Assembly (NCBI GenBank): GCA_019009955.1
Contig: CM032233.1
Coordinates: 66,191,501 to 66,255,500, forward strand
Reading direction: 5' to 3'
Length of the DNA stretch: 64,000 nucleotides
Source of the DNA: Riptortus pedestris
Taxonomy: Eukaryota; Arthropoda; Insecta; Hemiptera; Alydidae
Shown: in pieces, positions 1-11,727 of the stretch
How positions within the stretch are numbered: position 1 is the stretch's first letter
How the letters are laid out: each line of letters starts with the position of its first letter
Program-made: the position numbers and the translations under genes
Notes under the pieces: model-generated
The model's database searches: none
Told to the model about the DNA's origin: nothing
The model's input: the letters and a program-made list of their open reading frames with translations, nothing else

Positions 1-829
1 AATGTAACAGTAACAGATTACAGCAGCTTTAACTGTAACAGATTACACCAGTTTTAACTTTAACAGATTACAGCAACTTTAACTGTCGCTGATTACGCCA
101 TTTCTAACTGTAACTGACTACAGCAACTTTAACTGTAACAGATTACAGCAACTTAATTGTTACAGATTACACCATTTCTAACTGTAACAGATTACAGCAA
201 CTTTAACTGTAACAGATTACACTATTTTTAACTGTAACTGATTACATCAACTTTAACTGTAACTGATTACATCAACTTTAACTGTAACTGATTACATCAA
301 CTTTAACTGTAACTGATTACATCAACTTTAACTGTAACTGATTACATCAACTTTAACTGTAACTGATTACAGCAACTGTAACTGTAACTGATTACAGCGA
401 CTGTAACTGTAACTGATTACAGCAACTTTAACTGTAACTGATTACAGCAACTTTAACTGTAACTGATTAGAGGAGCTTTAATTGTAAACAATTACAGCAA
501 CTTTAATTGTAAAACATTACAGCAACATTAATTGTAACAGACTATAAAAATTTTAACTGTAACAGATTACACCATTTTTAAAAGTAACAGACTACAGCAA
601 ATGTAACCGTAACTGATTACATCAACTTTAACTGTAACTGATTACATCAACTTTAACTGTAACTGATTACAGCAACTTTAACTGTAAAAAATTACAGCAT
701 CTTTAATTGTAACAGATTACAACAATTTTAACTGTAACAGATTACACCATTTTTAAAAGTAACAGACTACAGCAAATGTAACCGTAATAGATTACAGCAA
801 CTTTAACTGTAACAGATTACAGCAGCTTC
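1..829. repeat. 25-bp tandem satellite array
   Basis: About 33 head-to-tail copies of a 25-bp unit built on the phrase AACTGTAACTGATTACATC followed by AACTTT. Copies at 241-400 are nearly identical (period 25 counted at 241, 266, 291), while outer copies diverge and show AACAG/AACTG and CAGC/CATC variants. The array begins before the window, so its full length is unknown. It has no coding potential. The central homogeneous block suggests recent local amplification. Confidence 0.93.
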
Positions 830-1383
830 AATCTTGAAGGGGTGGTCTAAAATTTAAAAGAGACTCGAAAGATCAAGCGAGTTAAATGAAGGTAAAAATA
901 GGGAAAACATTTATTAATTATCGAGTTATATGATTTGCAATACTTAAGTACAGTAATTATAAACCTACTTGGATAAACCTTGGATCAACAGGTCATAAAG
1001 TCATTTTCGAAGTAAAGCTATGTGAATTTCTCGAACTGCATTTAACGATTTTAATAATTGAAGATTTTCCGAGGTTGAAGAAAATTCCCTCAGTATCTCA
1101 ACGGATATAGTACAATGCTATATGCTTTTCATCTGACATATAGTACCGTAAAAACGTTTATACTCCAAGTGTAACAGAGAATGAGCCATTCATTATGGCC
1201 GAAACGAAATATTATTTTAATGGGACTCATGGCAATGGTGCGGTAATGATATCGCATAGAAGATGCAACAGCACCACATATTCACTATTTACCAAGGAAT
1301 GAAATGTTCCTCAGGAATGATAATAATGTTCAGAGGCATATTTTTTATTCAGTTACATTCCTTTATTTGCTATTCTATTTTTT
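830..1383. other. intergenic/intronic, no gene seen
   Basis: AT-rich single-copy-looking DNA between the satellite and the first AB element. No splice-bounded frame, RNA gene or repeat was recognised. Confidence 0.5.
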
Positions 1384-1505
1384 AGCAGATTTCCCTTAAG
1401 GGAAATCAGCTATTGAGGTTGTACTCATGACGGAATTTTCGAAATTTTTCTTCAAATGTCCATCGATCCTACCTAGTAGATGACGACAATGAAGTCCGTT
1501 GAAAA

Positions 1506-1577
<72 letters not shown>

Positions 1578-2264
1578 TATATTTGTCTGTTACCGCTCTA
1601 GCGGTCGCAATTTTCGTTTGATCGTTACCAAACTCGATATTTAGTAGTTTTATGTAAAAAGAAAGATCAAGTTTGTTAACGGCTGAAATCGAACTAGTGG
1701 GAGGGGGGGGGGGTTTAGAGGGGAGAATTTTCTAAAATTCGATATATTTCCGTTACTATAAGTCGGATCGAAAAATTGTATAGAATCAATCTTATTGAAA
1801 ATTAAATTTGCTATAAATATTGTTATATATACGTTTATTCTCTATCTTGAATATTAACCGAGATATTTGCATTTTTATTAAGTGTGCTTGTCGGAATTTT
1901 TCGGATTAGTTCGTCTGTTTCCGTAGGTCAGCGCTCGTGTAACCTAACCTTTCTTGTCTTCTAACCTATTACTTTGTGAGATACATGCAAATACGTTTTG
2001 TTGATGCCCCCCTCCCTTCTTTATTTCTTGGACTACAATAGCTATTTTTCTTTCCAGAGTGAGGCAAACAGGTCTGTTTGTTTACATTTCAAACGCTTCC
2101 TGTCGGCAAGTTATTGAAATTGACTGAAGCATTTCTTATTTCCGTTTGTATTTATTCACTTAATAAACTCACAGTGGTGTTGTGTTAGCAGAATGTAGAT
2201 TTATCAACTACTAAACTTCACGAGGGAAATCTGCTTAGTTTATGCAGCCCCTGCGTGACGGACT
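1384..2264 (+). mobile_element. AB element copy 1 (full length, cassette 2)
   Basis: Begins with AGCAGATTTCCC and the palindrome GATTTCCCTTAAGGGAAATC (A end). It continues through the conserved block containing TCCATCGATCCTACC, a (TA)n tract at 1509-1575, the CTCTAGCGGTCGCAAT block and the poly-G stretch near 1700. It closes with GGGAAATCTGCTTAG, a degenerate GCAGCCCCTGC hairpin and GACGGACT (B end). The B half is the cassette with TTTACATTTCAAACGC and CCGTTTGTATTTATTCAC. No protein is encoded. Family assignment is inferred from architecture. Confidence 0.85.
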
Positions 2265-2726
2265 GTTTTTTCACCAAGTCTCCACTTTTGATCTCTGGCA
2301 TGAACAGTCGGTGAAACTAAATGTATATGCTCGATTGTCAGTGAGAGAGGAAAACATGTTGGCCAGCCCTCTGCAACTCATGAAATTCTGAACGTTGGTC
2401 GAAGGCATTTGGATGAATTGTTTAAGCATGTATCAAACATTTCCTTTATTACTTGCATGAAATATACCAATACCCACATAGGGGAGGATGTTGTATATGA
2501 TATTTTGTAATATGGTATAATTATTCTATATACAGTAAATAATATTAGTAAACTTAAATTTAGCTGACTTCCTTTTAAGAGGAAGAGCTATGAAATTGTT
2601 TTTTAGAAGACAAAAATCAGGTCCATTATATCATATATATAAATATGTGGATGGTGTCGGTGGCCGTGTGGGTTAAAGCGTGGGTACATCTACCACTACC
2701 GACAGCAAGCTGAAAGTGAAATAATT
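2265..2726. other. spacer between two AB copies, no gene seen
   Basis: AT-rich sequence with no exon or RNA gene recognised, apart from the possible SINE head listed separately. Confidence 0.4.
2655..2705 (+). repeat. possible tRNA-like SINE head fragment
   Basis: GGCCGTGTGGGTTAAAGCG resembles the A-box half of the tRNA-derived SINE seen more completely at 19040-19270 on the other strand. The rest of the SINE is absent, so this is a fragment at best. Confidence 0.3.
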
Positions 2727-3126
2727 CTTCACGCAGGGGCTGCGTTAACTAAGAAGATTTCCCTCGTGCGTTTCGTATTTACAGTTATCTCAAAACGTAC
2801 AAGTTCAATGAGAATTATATTTGGTATTTAGGCTTCATATAATGTGCTTCATAATATAACAGCTTATTGTTAATATGACTTTAGTAGGAGTTGGGGTTTA
2901 CTAAAGGCAGAAATCCAAAGAAATGCTGATAGAAACAGAAGTAGAACGTTACATTTCCTATAAGATTGGTTCTGGAATTTTAGAAATTTCCTCCTCTCTA
3001 AACCTCCCCTCCCGCTGTTTGGACTTCACCCGAAACGAACTTGATCTTTAGTTATGCATTAAATGTTTAAATATCGAGTTTGATGACGATCAAACATAAA
3101 TTGCTACCACTAGAACCTTAAAAAAC

Positions 3127-3168
<42 letters not shown>

Positions 3169-3173
<5 letters not shown>

Positions 3174-4167
3174 TATATCATGATCATCACAGATATATAT
3201 AACAAGAATTGTGATAACAAATAACAACAACAATTGTAACATAATGGAATAACAACAACAGAATAGTTTTATTACAACATGAAAGTGGCTTCGATAAAAT
3301 ATAATAATAAATGCAGCAACACACAGCAATAATAGTTGCATAATAACAAAAATAACAATAACACAGTATCTATGGTACAACATAAGAATAAGTTTAATTA
3401 TTATAATTTATTATTTAAACAACACACAACAATAATTAGTTGTAGCATAATAAAATAACAATAACATTGTAACTTTAATATAACTTGAACATAGCTTTAA
3501 CATAATATAACAATCACTGTGATAACATATAGCAATAACAAATGTAACATAATAGAAGAGCAATAATTGTAACAACACACAACAATAATTAGTTGGTGCA
3601 TAATAATAAATTAAATAACAATAACATTGTAACTTTAATATAACTTGAACATAGCTTTAACTTAATATAACAATCACTGTGATAACATATAGCAATAACA
3701 AATGTAACATAGTGAAATAACAAAAATATATCAATTTTATTACTACATAAAAATAGCTTTAATAAAAAAATAATATAACAATAATTATAATAACGCATAT
3801 CAATAGTTAAAACATAGTTCAACAAACAATAGACAATATACTATAGTCATACAAAACATAAAGCAGTGACCAAGCGAATTATAACAAACTTGAGGTTATA
3901 CTTAGTACTCCTAATGTAAACAAACGAACAACAGTGATGTACAATAGCTTTTAAGTATCTTTAGCCTTGGTAAGTAAAATTAGCACAAACACTATCTGTT
4001 ACACTCTAATAACAATGTGCAATACATATATAAAGTAGTACCTGTACTTTTTAGCCCTGAAGAAGAGAAAATAAATATTCTCGAAATATTGGCATAAACT
4101 AAGATTTTTTCACCAACATGACCAAAACTCCAAAAAGAATAACAACACCATATTTAAATATCAACAC

Positions 4168-4168
<1 letters not shown>
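3169..4168 (+). mobile_element. Penelope-type retroelement tail, no ORF
   Basis: AT-rich segment of degenerate AACAATAATTGTAACATAAT repeats, followed by a conserved tail with a hammerhead-like core at 4057-4086, then CACCAACATGACCAAAACTCC. The same tail recurs at 37385-38086 (as an inverted pair) and at 43354-43860. A roughly 93-bp segment starting AATAACATTGTAACTTTAA is directly duplicated (about 3461-3553 and 3612-3712). No reverse transcriptase remains. Penelope assignment rests on the tail structure and is an inference. Confidence 0.5.
4057..4095 (+). ncRNA. hammerhead ribozyme-like motif in Penelope-type tail
   Basis: CTGAAGA (4057-4063) fits the hammerhead core CUGANGA. It is followed by a 5-bp stem GAGAA/TTCTC (4065-4069 with 4078-4082) and GAAA (4083-4086). 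Penelope-like elements are known to carry minimal hammerheads with a very short stem III. Stem III is poor here (TATTGGC follows), so activity as a monomer is doubtful. Confidence 0.4.
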
Positions 4169-4227
<59 letters not shown>

Positions 4228-4345
4228 GAACGGACCTCATTTTCATCATCTACTAGGAAGGATCGACGGACATTTGAGGAAAATTTTCTAAAATCGCGTT
4301 ATGAGTACGAACTCATTGGCCAATTTCACTTAAAGGAGATCTGCT

Positions 4346-4684
4346 ATTAGGCGCAGGCACGATCCTTGTGCACGCTAGTGATAGGCAAATTGACAAAGTG
4401 ACCAATCCGCATACCCTCCGATTTTATATAAATACTTAAAACGTGTTAAAAAAATTACAATATTTTTAACAACTATTGGGGAAAAAATAAATAAGAAAAA
4501 ATAGAATAAACAAGTAACTTAGAGAAAATAAATAACACAAAATATTTCTTATCCATAATAAGTTCTCAAGTTTCCCATTCTCAATTCATAACTTTCTTCA
4601 GCAAATTTATTAGTGCCTTATTAAACATGTAAAATAATTTTTGTTCCTCTACAGGCCGTTTTTCCAATTTATTTCAACTTCTGC
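4346..4684. other. no gene seen
   Basis: AT-rich spacer between AB copy 2 and a LINE fragment. Nothing was recognised. Confidence 0.4.
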
Positions 4685-5165
4685 TTAGAAGGGTTGTCTT
4701 TGTTGCCGCAGTAGTCTATAGTTGTATAGTAAATGTTGGTAGGTTTGTTCCGTTGTAACGTTACAGGAACAGTTTGGTTGGTCGGTCAATCCGAGCCGGT
4801 AGAAATACGCGTTTGTCGTCCCATGCCCAGTTAGTCCTTGTGTTGTATAAAAGTTAGTTAATGTGACCAGTTTGTTAAAATATTCAATGGTGTTTGGTAT
4901 AAAATGTTTTAAGTCCTCACCTTTTGTCGATAACGTCCATTTTTGTTGACGTTTATGCAGTTTGTTTGTCAGTAACTGTTTTTTTCAAGTGCATGTTTGT
5001 TGTGACATTGTGGAGCCTCATGGAGCAGATTTGTCATCAGCTAGACCATTCCCCAATATTCCGGGATGTCCTTTAATCCATGAAAAATAAATATGTGTGT
5101 CTGTTTTAGTTGTATAAGTGTAGTCGTATTTGTTCAGTTAATGAGTCGTGGATTGTGGGATTTTG
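4685..5165 (-). pseudogene. LINE ORF2 C-terminus: RNase H and zinc-knuckle remnant
   Basis: Reading the minus strand gives WIKGHPGILGNGLADDKSAP (RNase H end, near 5021-5080). After several frameshifts and stops comes LTGHGTTNAYFYRLGL, then a CxC...H knuckle ending LLRQQRQPF and a stop at 4685. This order (RNase H, then a short cysteine/histidine knuckle at the extreme C-terminus) is typical of I/Jockey-group non-LTR retrotransposons. The reading frame changes more than once, so the copy is dead. Upstream parts are missing, as expected for 5' truncation. Confidence 0.7.
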
Positions 5166-5223
5166 GAGAGACATTAATGTAGATTAACTATCTGTATAAA
5201 TGTTTATATTTTTTGACTCATTT

Positions 5224-5226
<3 letters not shown>

Positions 5227-5277
<51 letters not shown>
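5227..5277. repeat. (TA)n-(CA)n microsatellite
   Basis: A TA run followed by a CA run directly abuts the Helitron 3' end. The final A on the plus strand gives the T that follows CTAG on the minus strand. Confidence 0.9.
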
Positions 5278-5280
<3 letters not shown>

Positions 5281-5927
5281 GCGGACCCGACAGACGTTGT
5301 CCTGCATGACATTTCAAGCGATTAGGATTTTAAATTTAATAATATTATGTTTAAAACAAAATACAAATAGTATCAACAGAATAAAAATAACACAAAAAAT
5401 AATTTTTGTTATGTGGACGATTGCCTAAAAACAAATAGGAAATGAAATATCGAGAATTTTTTATTCAGGCCTCCCTTGTAACCCCCTCCCGTTCGAAATT
5501 AAAAAATTTAAAATAGCTTATAATCATGGAAGAATTAATGCTAATTTACATATAGTTTTGTTAAGTTCGGTTCAATCGTATGTGCCCAACAAAATTTTTG
5601 GTTCCCGCTTTAGTTTTTAGTGTATATCTCTTTTATACTTTGTTACCCGACAAAGTTGAATATAACAAAAGTTACACTAAATAACAAAATAAACAACGTT
5701 TATCCTGTGCATATTTGCCGAAAAACCAATAGGAAACGAAATATCGCTATTTTTAATTTTAGGCCTCCCTTACAAGCCCCACTCCTGCTCCATCTGCCGG
5801 GCTGATTTGTGAATCGAAACCATCTAGAGCGTCACCCAAACGCATACAAAAAAAATCATTCAAATTGGTCCAGCCGTTCAGGAGGAGTTCAGTGACATAC
5901 ACACGTACAGTAGAATTATATATATAA

Positions 5928-5931
<4 letters not shown>
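5278..5931 (-). mobile_element. non-autonomous Helitron
   Basis: On the minus strand the element starts with TCTTTATATATATAATTCTA (from 5931) and continues with the familiar GAACGGCTGGACC block. It ends with GGACAACGTCTGTCGGGTCC, which can form a hairpin, then CTAG (5281-5278). The flanking bases are A before TC and T after CTAG, exactly the A|T insertion rule of Helitrons. Its interior shares segments with the Helitron at 28648-29382 (for example the GCCTCCCTTGTAACCCCC region). It encodes no Rep/helicase, and the open frame at 5620-5805 is non-coding. Confidence 0.8.

Positions 5932-5971
<40 letters not shown>
5932..5971. repeat. (TA)n microsatellite
   Basis: An uninterrupted TA run immediately 5' of the Helitron on its own strand. 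The Helitron probably inserted inside this run. Confidence 0.9.
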
Positions 5972-5974
<3 letters not shown>

Positions 5975-6616
5975 TGGAGCAATTCATTAATGCGTTTAAT
6001 CAAATTTCTTTGTTGCTTCTAAATACTACCTCGTTCCTTTAGAAGCAACAAAGAAGAAGGTAGCTAATGTTCTAAAACAATGGTAGGATAAGATCCGTCC
6101 CCAAACTATCTGGATAGAAGATCAGCAAACACTGGCAAAAACATATCTTAGCCCTGAAACAGTGAGTACTATAGGTAAGAGGGTGTCTTCCTCCTCTCAT
6201 TCCGAGTGCCCACTTAAGATAAGGGGCCGCCCTTACAGTGGGACCTTAATTAAACAGTGATTTTTGATTAAGCGATAAGGGCAAAGTGGAAAAAAAAGTC
6301 CGTTTGAAGGGACTGGCCTGCATTGGGAGGGCCGATAATGGAACCCGAACTTCTAGTATACACTTTATGCCCTGCCCCCATCTTAGTTAACCAATTTAAG
6401 TTGGTCCACCTGAGTGTAAGTTTCCTCCATTAAAAAGGTCTTTGACTCTTCTCTTAGCTTTTCTTTCCGCTTCTTCCCCCATCAGGACCTCTTATTTATT
6501 TTTCGTAAAAAACAGAACAGACTTTGTTCTAATTTATGCTATAAATATGAATTTATGCGAGACCTTATTTCCAAAAAAATCAAATGCATGCTCACTGGGT
6601 CGACTAATATAATAAA
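5972..6616. other. no gene seen
   Basis: Contains an imperfect inverted repeat TTTCTTTGTTGCTTCTAAA / TTTAGAAGCAACAAAGAA (about 6005-6053). The rest, with a moderately GC-rich part at 6180-6420, shows no splice-bounded frame or known repeat. Confidence 0.5.
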
Positions 6617-7444
6617 AAGACCTTCGCGCAGGGGCTGTGTAAATGAAGCAGATTTCCCAAGTGTTAGTATGACACACTACTGATCTCATCTCACCATTTA
6701 TTATCTATTTCGAAATATAAATACAATGAATCAGAAGATTTAAATGACGAACGTTCGAATAATTTCCTTAATATTTGCTTTCCTAAAAAGTGTATACAAC
6801 AAGAATAGAAACTTTAATTTAACCAGATTTGTCCTAAATCATTTTCAATACGACTCATAATGATGGGGATATTTGGAATATTCAAATTCCCACCCCCCCC
6901 CTCCAATATTACAGGTCCGATTTCAGCCAATAGCGAATATAATCATTAGTGTTGAGTGAAACGCTTAAATATCGAGTACAGTATAGCTCAAATAAACATT
7001 TTCGAGTTAAGAGCGCAAAAAACGAATTGATGACGTCTTAACACAAGGTATTTGTAATTATCTCAACTCAGAAAGATCTGTTGAAAACAATATTTGGTGT
7101 AGAACAGCTTATTGTTATTATGGCATGAATAGGAGTTGGGGTTTACTGAAGGCTGAAAACTAAAAAAATTCAAATATCTCTGATAATATTCAAATTACAT
7201 AAACAATACATATAGCAATATTTATAGGCAATACAATGCTCAATTGATTAGATGATAGATTGATAGATTGGTTCTATATAGTTTTTCGACCCCCCCCCCT
7301 CACTAGTCCGATTTCAGCCATTAACGAACTTGACTTCTAGTTTTGCATAAAACGTTTAAATATCGAGTTTGGTGACGATCGAACTAAAATAGCGACTGTT
7401 AGAGCATTAACATATGTGTGTATATGTATATATATGTATATTTA

Positions 7445-7493
<49 letters not shown>

Positions 7494-7610
7494 TTTACCC
7501 CACCTCGGTTTTGTCATCTCCTGAGTACATTGACGACGATTTTGAAAGTTTTTCGAAAATCGCATCATGAGCATAACCTCAATAGCTGATTTCTCTTAAG
7601 TAAAAAGTGG
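6617..7610 (-). mobile_element. AB element copy 3 (cassette 4)
   Basis: Starts with a decayed B end (CGCAGGGGCTGTGTAAATG). It continues with the cassette containing TGACACACTACTGATCTCAT, the shared interior with a C-rich run at 6890-6901, and then a second interior block up to the (TA)n at about 7449-7490. It ends with a decayed A end (TCGAAAATCGCATCATGAG) near 7610. Interior segments appear twice (6840-6960 and 7130-7400), suggesting a composite of two copies. Confidence 0.7.
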
Positions 7611-8525
7611 ATAATAGATACGTTTAAAAAAATTAGTCTTAATAGGCCACGAACAACGATGTCTCTGTTTGCAATTAGGATTTCGATGAGAGATGAAAGA
7701 TACATAAATTCTGGGTCGGTTAGATTGAGGCAAAGCCGATTAGATTGGCGAACACGACTCTGGAATGAATTCTTGGTAATGCTAATAGCAGATTTCTCAA
7801 ATCATATATCTTTGAGGTTACCCCTAGCTAATAAGACAAATCGATCCAGTATTACCAATAACGTATAACCTCGCCATGAAAGTCGCAATCCACAAATAAG
7901 TACAAACACTGGTGTTACCTTTATGCCATCTATTTCTTTTTTATTCTAAGGTTGATCATTAGAAATTTTGCTCTCGATGCTATGCAAAATATTGGGTTTG
8001 TTTATTTAAAAAAATATTACGGACTAACTTTTAACATTCATTGTCATTACTGTTTTTAATAAAAAATGACACAATCTTCAATATAATAGTAAAATGAGGT
8101 AGCATTTAGAGAGAATAAAGGAGTTAAGAATTAATAATTTTAAAAAAAATCTGACGTTTTTGTAAAGGGATGAAACTAATAACTGTGAGTTTGAGAGTAG
8201 AAAGCTGTTCGTTTTGTTTAGAGAGGAGGTTGTTCAAATAGTCCATTTTCCATTCCGCGAAATCAACACATTTAAATAAATATACACTTCCCTGTAGCTT
8301 CAGTTATCATGAAATACGTTTCGACACCAGAAATTTTGAGCCCATTCCCCAACATAGGACAACTTAACGCATGGAACAAAATGGAACTTAGATTCCGATA
8401 AGTTAATACAACTAACACGAGGATTTAAAAATAATAATATTTATAAAACGGTGATGTTTGAGAGTATGCACTTAACCTCGTCTCAATATCCCAACACCTC
8501 AAGTTTTTAGTCACAACGAAATTTT
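7611..8525. other. no gene seen
   Basis: AT-rich spacer. The open frame at 7659-7868 has no recognisable domain, no splice signals and no matching neighbour. Confidence 0.5.
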
Positions 8526-9336
8526 AGCAGATTTCCCTTAGGAGAAATCAGCTATTGAGGTCGTACTCATGACGCGAGTTTCGAAAAATTTCTTCAAATG
8601 TCCATCGATCCTACCCAGGAGATGACGAAAATGAGGTCCGTTCAAAATTATATATATATTTGTCTGTTAACGCTCTAGCGGTCGCAATTTTTGTTTGATC
8701 GTTACGAAACACGATATTTAACCGTTTTATGTAGAAAGACAGATCAAGTTCGTTAATGGCTGAAATCGGACTAGTGGAAGGGGGGGGGGTTTAGAGGGGG
8801 ATTTTTGAAAATGCAAAATATCTCTGTTATTATGCATCGGATCGAAAAATTGTTTAGAACCAATCTTATTGGAAATTAAATTTACTATAAATATTGTTAT
8901 ACACATGTATTCTCTGTCATGAATATTAATCGAGATATTTGCATTTTTATGAAGTCTGTGGTCGGGTATAGTTCGGATTAGATCGCCCATTTCCATCATT
9001 ACTCGGCTCAGGTGGAAGCTTCTTCTAACCTTACCTGTCGTTTCTAACCTTACCTTACCTTCGTTACTTTGTGAGATTTATGCAAATACGTTCTGTTCAT
9101 CCGCCCCCCCCCTTCTTTAGTTCTTGGACTACTAAAATTTGAGTTATTAAATTATAAATTATTCTTACAATTCAGAAGCCGTTTCAGTTGGGAATTTATT
9201 TTAATTAACTGAAAGATTTCTCATTACCGTTTGTATTTAATCACGGTGTTATTGTGTTACCAGTATGCAGATTTCTCTATTGTAAAACTTCACATGGGAA
9301 ATCTGCTTAGTTTACGCAGCCCCTGCGTGACGGACT
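8526..9336 (+). mobile_element. AB element copy 4 (full length, cassette 2)
   Basis: A end AGCAGATTTCCC with a near-perfect palindrome at 8526-8555, a very short TA tract (about 8648-8658), CTCTAGCGGTCGCAAT, the interior, a pyrimidine-rich CCGCCCCCCCCCTTC stretch at 9101, and the B end GGGAAATCTGCTTAG, ACGCAGCCCCTGCGT, GACGGACT. The short TA tract shows that microsatellite length varies independently of element integrity. Confidence 0.85.
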
Positions 9337-9754
9337 TTTAATTTAACAGTAAAATAGTCATCTCTCACAGAAATCGAATCTTTATGAAGTACGTAATAAT
9401 AAGAAAAAATCCTTCAGCTCTCATAGAAAAACCCTTTTTATATATAATCATGAAATTTGTATGAGGAACATTGGGATTTTATAATAGGCTAAAAACAATG
9501 AACTTTGTTAATACTTATGTTAGTTAATAGTTATGCATTGAAAAACAATGGCTTATATTTACTTTACCAGCAAGATCGATTATATAACCGACTCTCAGTT
9601 TCGATGATATAACCGATTATACATTTTACGCTTTCTGTTTACGCCGAACTTCTCAATTTCATCTACGAGGGAATTTGAGTTTTAGTCTTGTATGAGTCTG
9701 GTAACGATTAAACAGAAATTGTGAAACGTTTGTGTCTTATCAAATAAATATGTA

Positions 9755-9851
9755 AATTGAAGGGACCTCAATTTTGCCTTTCCAATGTAGGATCGATGGA
9801 TATTAGTGAAATATTTTGAAAATCGTGTCACGAGCACTACATCAAACGCTT
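9755..9851 (-). mobile_element. AB element A-end fragment (copy 5)
   Basis: GGACCTCAATTTTGCC, then AGGATCGATGGATATTAG and a decayed palindrome, match the reverse complement of the A end. No B end is attached. Confidence 0.6.
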
Positions 9852-10045
9852 AACTTAAAGGAAATTTGTTTTCAAAACCCCTCTAAATAATTAGTGTTTT
9901 TCCCTATAGTGAAATGCGAAATTACGTTAGTAACCTTAGTAAGACCTGAGAACAAATTAGCATTGAATAGGAGACCCTCTAAATCACCTATGGACAATTC
10001 ATTCAAATTGATATCTCACATATAATCAGCATAATCTGTACAAAT

Positions 10046-10240
10046 TTATTAATTAGCCTCCAATTTGTGCTACGATGTCTGATTAGGACGGGTAATCTAG
10101 AGGTTATCACTATTCTAGCCAGGGGCCTAAGAATTTTATTTAATGAGCCTTTCACTAAATAAATTACCCTGCCAGGAATCAAACTCGTACTTCTTCCGTC
10201 TTCTTTTTTCTGCAATAAGAAACATTGTTTACTTAAGCCA
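10046..10240 (-). repeat. tRNA-derived SINE, diverged copy
   Basis: Shares the family body (GGACGGGTAATCTAGAGGTT, TTTTATTTAATGAGCC, TTCACTAAATAAATT) and a decayed B box (GGAATCAAACTCGTAC on plus) with the better copy at 19040-19270. The tRNA-like head reads leftward from about 10240, so the element is on the minus strand. Confidence 0.65.
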
Positions 10241-11727
10241 CTTCCCAATTACCTATGAATGTTGTGAGATTGATTTTCATAGTTATCAACATTTTTGAAT
10301 TCTCGCACTCCAAATTTGACCCCTATCTTCCATTATATGATATCTAATATGTAAGTCCATAACTTACATCTGTCTTAATAGAAATCTGGTAATGTACAAT
10401 TCATATTATTATATTCTCAATTGAAATAAGCCTTCTTCGACTACTGATTGCCCAATTATATTAGGCTTCTCTTTCCTCACCGTCTGGCAATGATTTTATA
10501 TCGGATCTCTCTAAAGAAACTTATTTAAATCATTCCCCTGCTTTTTTTTGAAGATTTTTTTCCCTCAAAAGTTAGTTAAGTACATCCTTATTGGGTCTAT
10601 TTATCAAAAATAAATAATGGCCTAAAACGGACGAAAAGAAGGAAGTGCATGAGTGGTAGTGAGACTAAAGTTAAGTGGTGTTGAAGCCGACCAATAATCT
10701 GAAATGCCTATCCCCGACCAGAAATCAACTCAATTACTTCCCTTTCAGTCCCCGAGCTCTTTTCTTATTCGAGTAGTTTTTAGTGGCTGCTTTGCTCATT
10801 TAGCTTTCTCCTTCGTTTCATTTCTACTTTAATTAGCCCCTTTTTTCAGGCTCACCCAAATGGACGACACGATGGTAAAATATTATTTCAACTGTACTTA
10901 TTGCTTCATCTACTTTGTATTGGACCTTTTTATTCGTTCTTAAGACAAAGAAAAAATGTAATTACCTGTCAAATAGATTATTTTACAAGGTGATACAATC
11001 TCAAAGCTGTTTGTGTTAATTAAAGGTATTAAAAATACAAGCTAATTAAATGTTTGACATTAAATTCAGCAATGAATATTCGTACTACGTTTCTAATTCC
11101 AAGATTAAATGTATCTCACGTTATTAGGCTAAATTCCAGTGAATTGCAGACATCAAATTGCGTACTATACAGTCTCTTGCTTAATATAAGCCTAGTGGAA
11201 ACAATACGTAGTATTTAAAGTTGGGTTAAACACATTTCAAAAGATATTAAGTTTTAAACAATTACAATTGAAGTTTGATTTATTATGATTATTCTGTATC
11301 TATCAGAAGCGCCATTAGCAAACAAAAAAGATTATATTACCTTAGCAACATTTAAAATCTTAAGAAACGTAAATAGGTTTTTGCACTGACGTTTTATTCA
11401 TTCTTCAGAATTTCCTGTAGAGAAGATCCGAGGTTGTACATTCTTCTGGCACTGTTATGACCTTTTAACCTTTTTTTTTCTTTTAAAAAGATATTAATGT
11501 GTGGTTGCCATTTGAGCAATGTTTACACGAGTCAGCACGACCTCTTCGCGGCGGTTACTCCTGGATCATGTTTTCCATTTCCTGATATATGTTTAAGATT
11601 GTACTAAATTGCATTTTGATGTTCCATCTTTTGTACCTGAAAATATCTTTTGAACCTTGTGATTCTGCGAATGATAATGATACAGACGATTTTCTCTGCA
11701 TCCCAGTTCATGACAAATACAATGAAA

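Larger units (their letters stand above)
2727..4345 (-). mobile_element. AB element copy 2, split by a Penelope-type insertion
   Basis: The reverse-complemented B end (CACGCAGGGGCTGCG) starts near 2727 and uses the cassette with ATCTCAAAACGTACAAG (cassette 3). The A-end block (ACGGACCTCATTTTC, then GATCGACGGACATTTG) lies at 4229-4345. Between them the (TA)n tract is interrupted by about 1 kb of unrelated sequence (3169-4168), leaving TA repeats on both sides (3129-3168 and 4169-4222). Nested insertion into the microsatellite is the simplest reading. Confidence 0.75.
9337..11727. other. mostly single-copy DNA, no gene seen
   Basis: Apart from the AB fragment at 9755 and the SINE at 10046, no repeat or exon was recognised. 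The 10620-10870 part is less AT-rich. A short stretch between AG (10849) and GT (10875) is too small to support as an exon. Confidence 0.4.

Noticed and set aside
1..829. Regularly spaced repeats that might suggest a CRISPR array
   Set aside because: Units are contiguous with no unique spacers, and the host is eukaryotic. It is a satellite.
10849..10875. A 25-nt micro-exon between TTTTTCAG and GTAAAA
   Set aside because: Too short to judge, and the residues (AHPNGRHD) do not fit the missing part of the gene.
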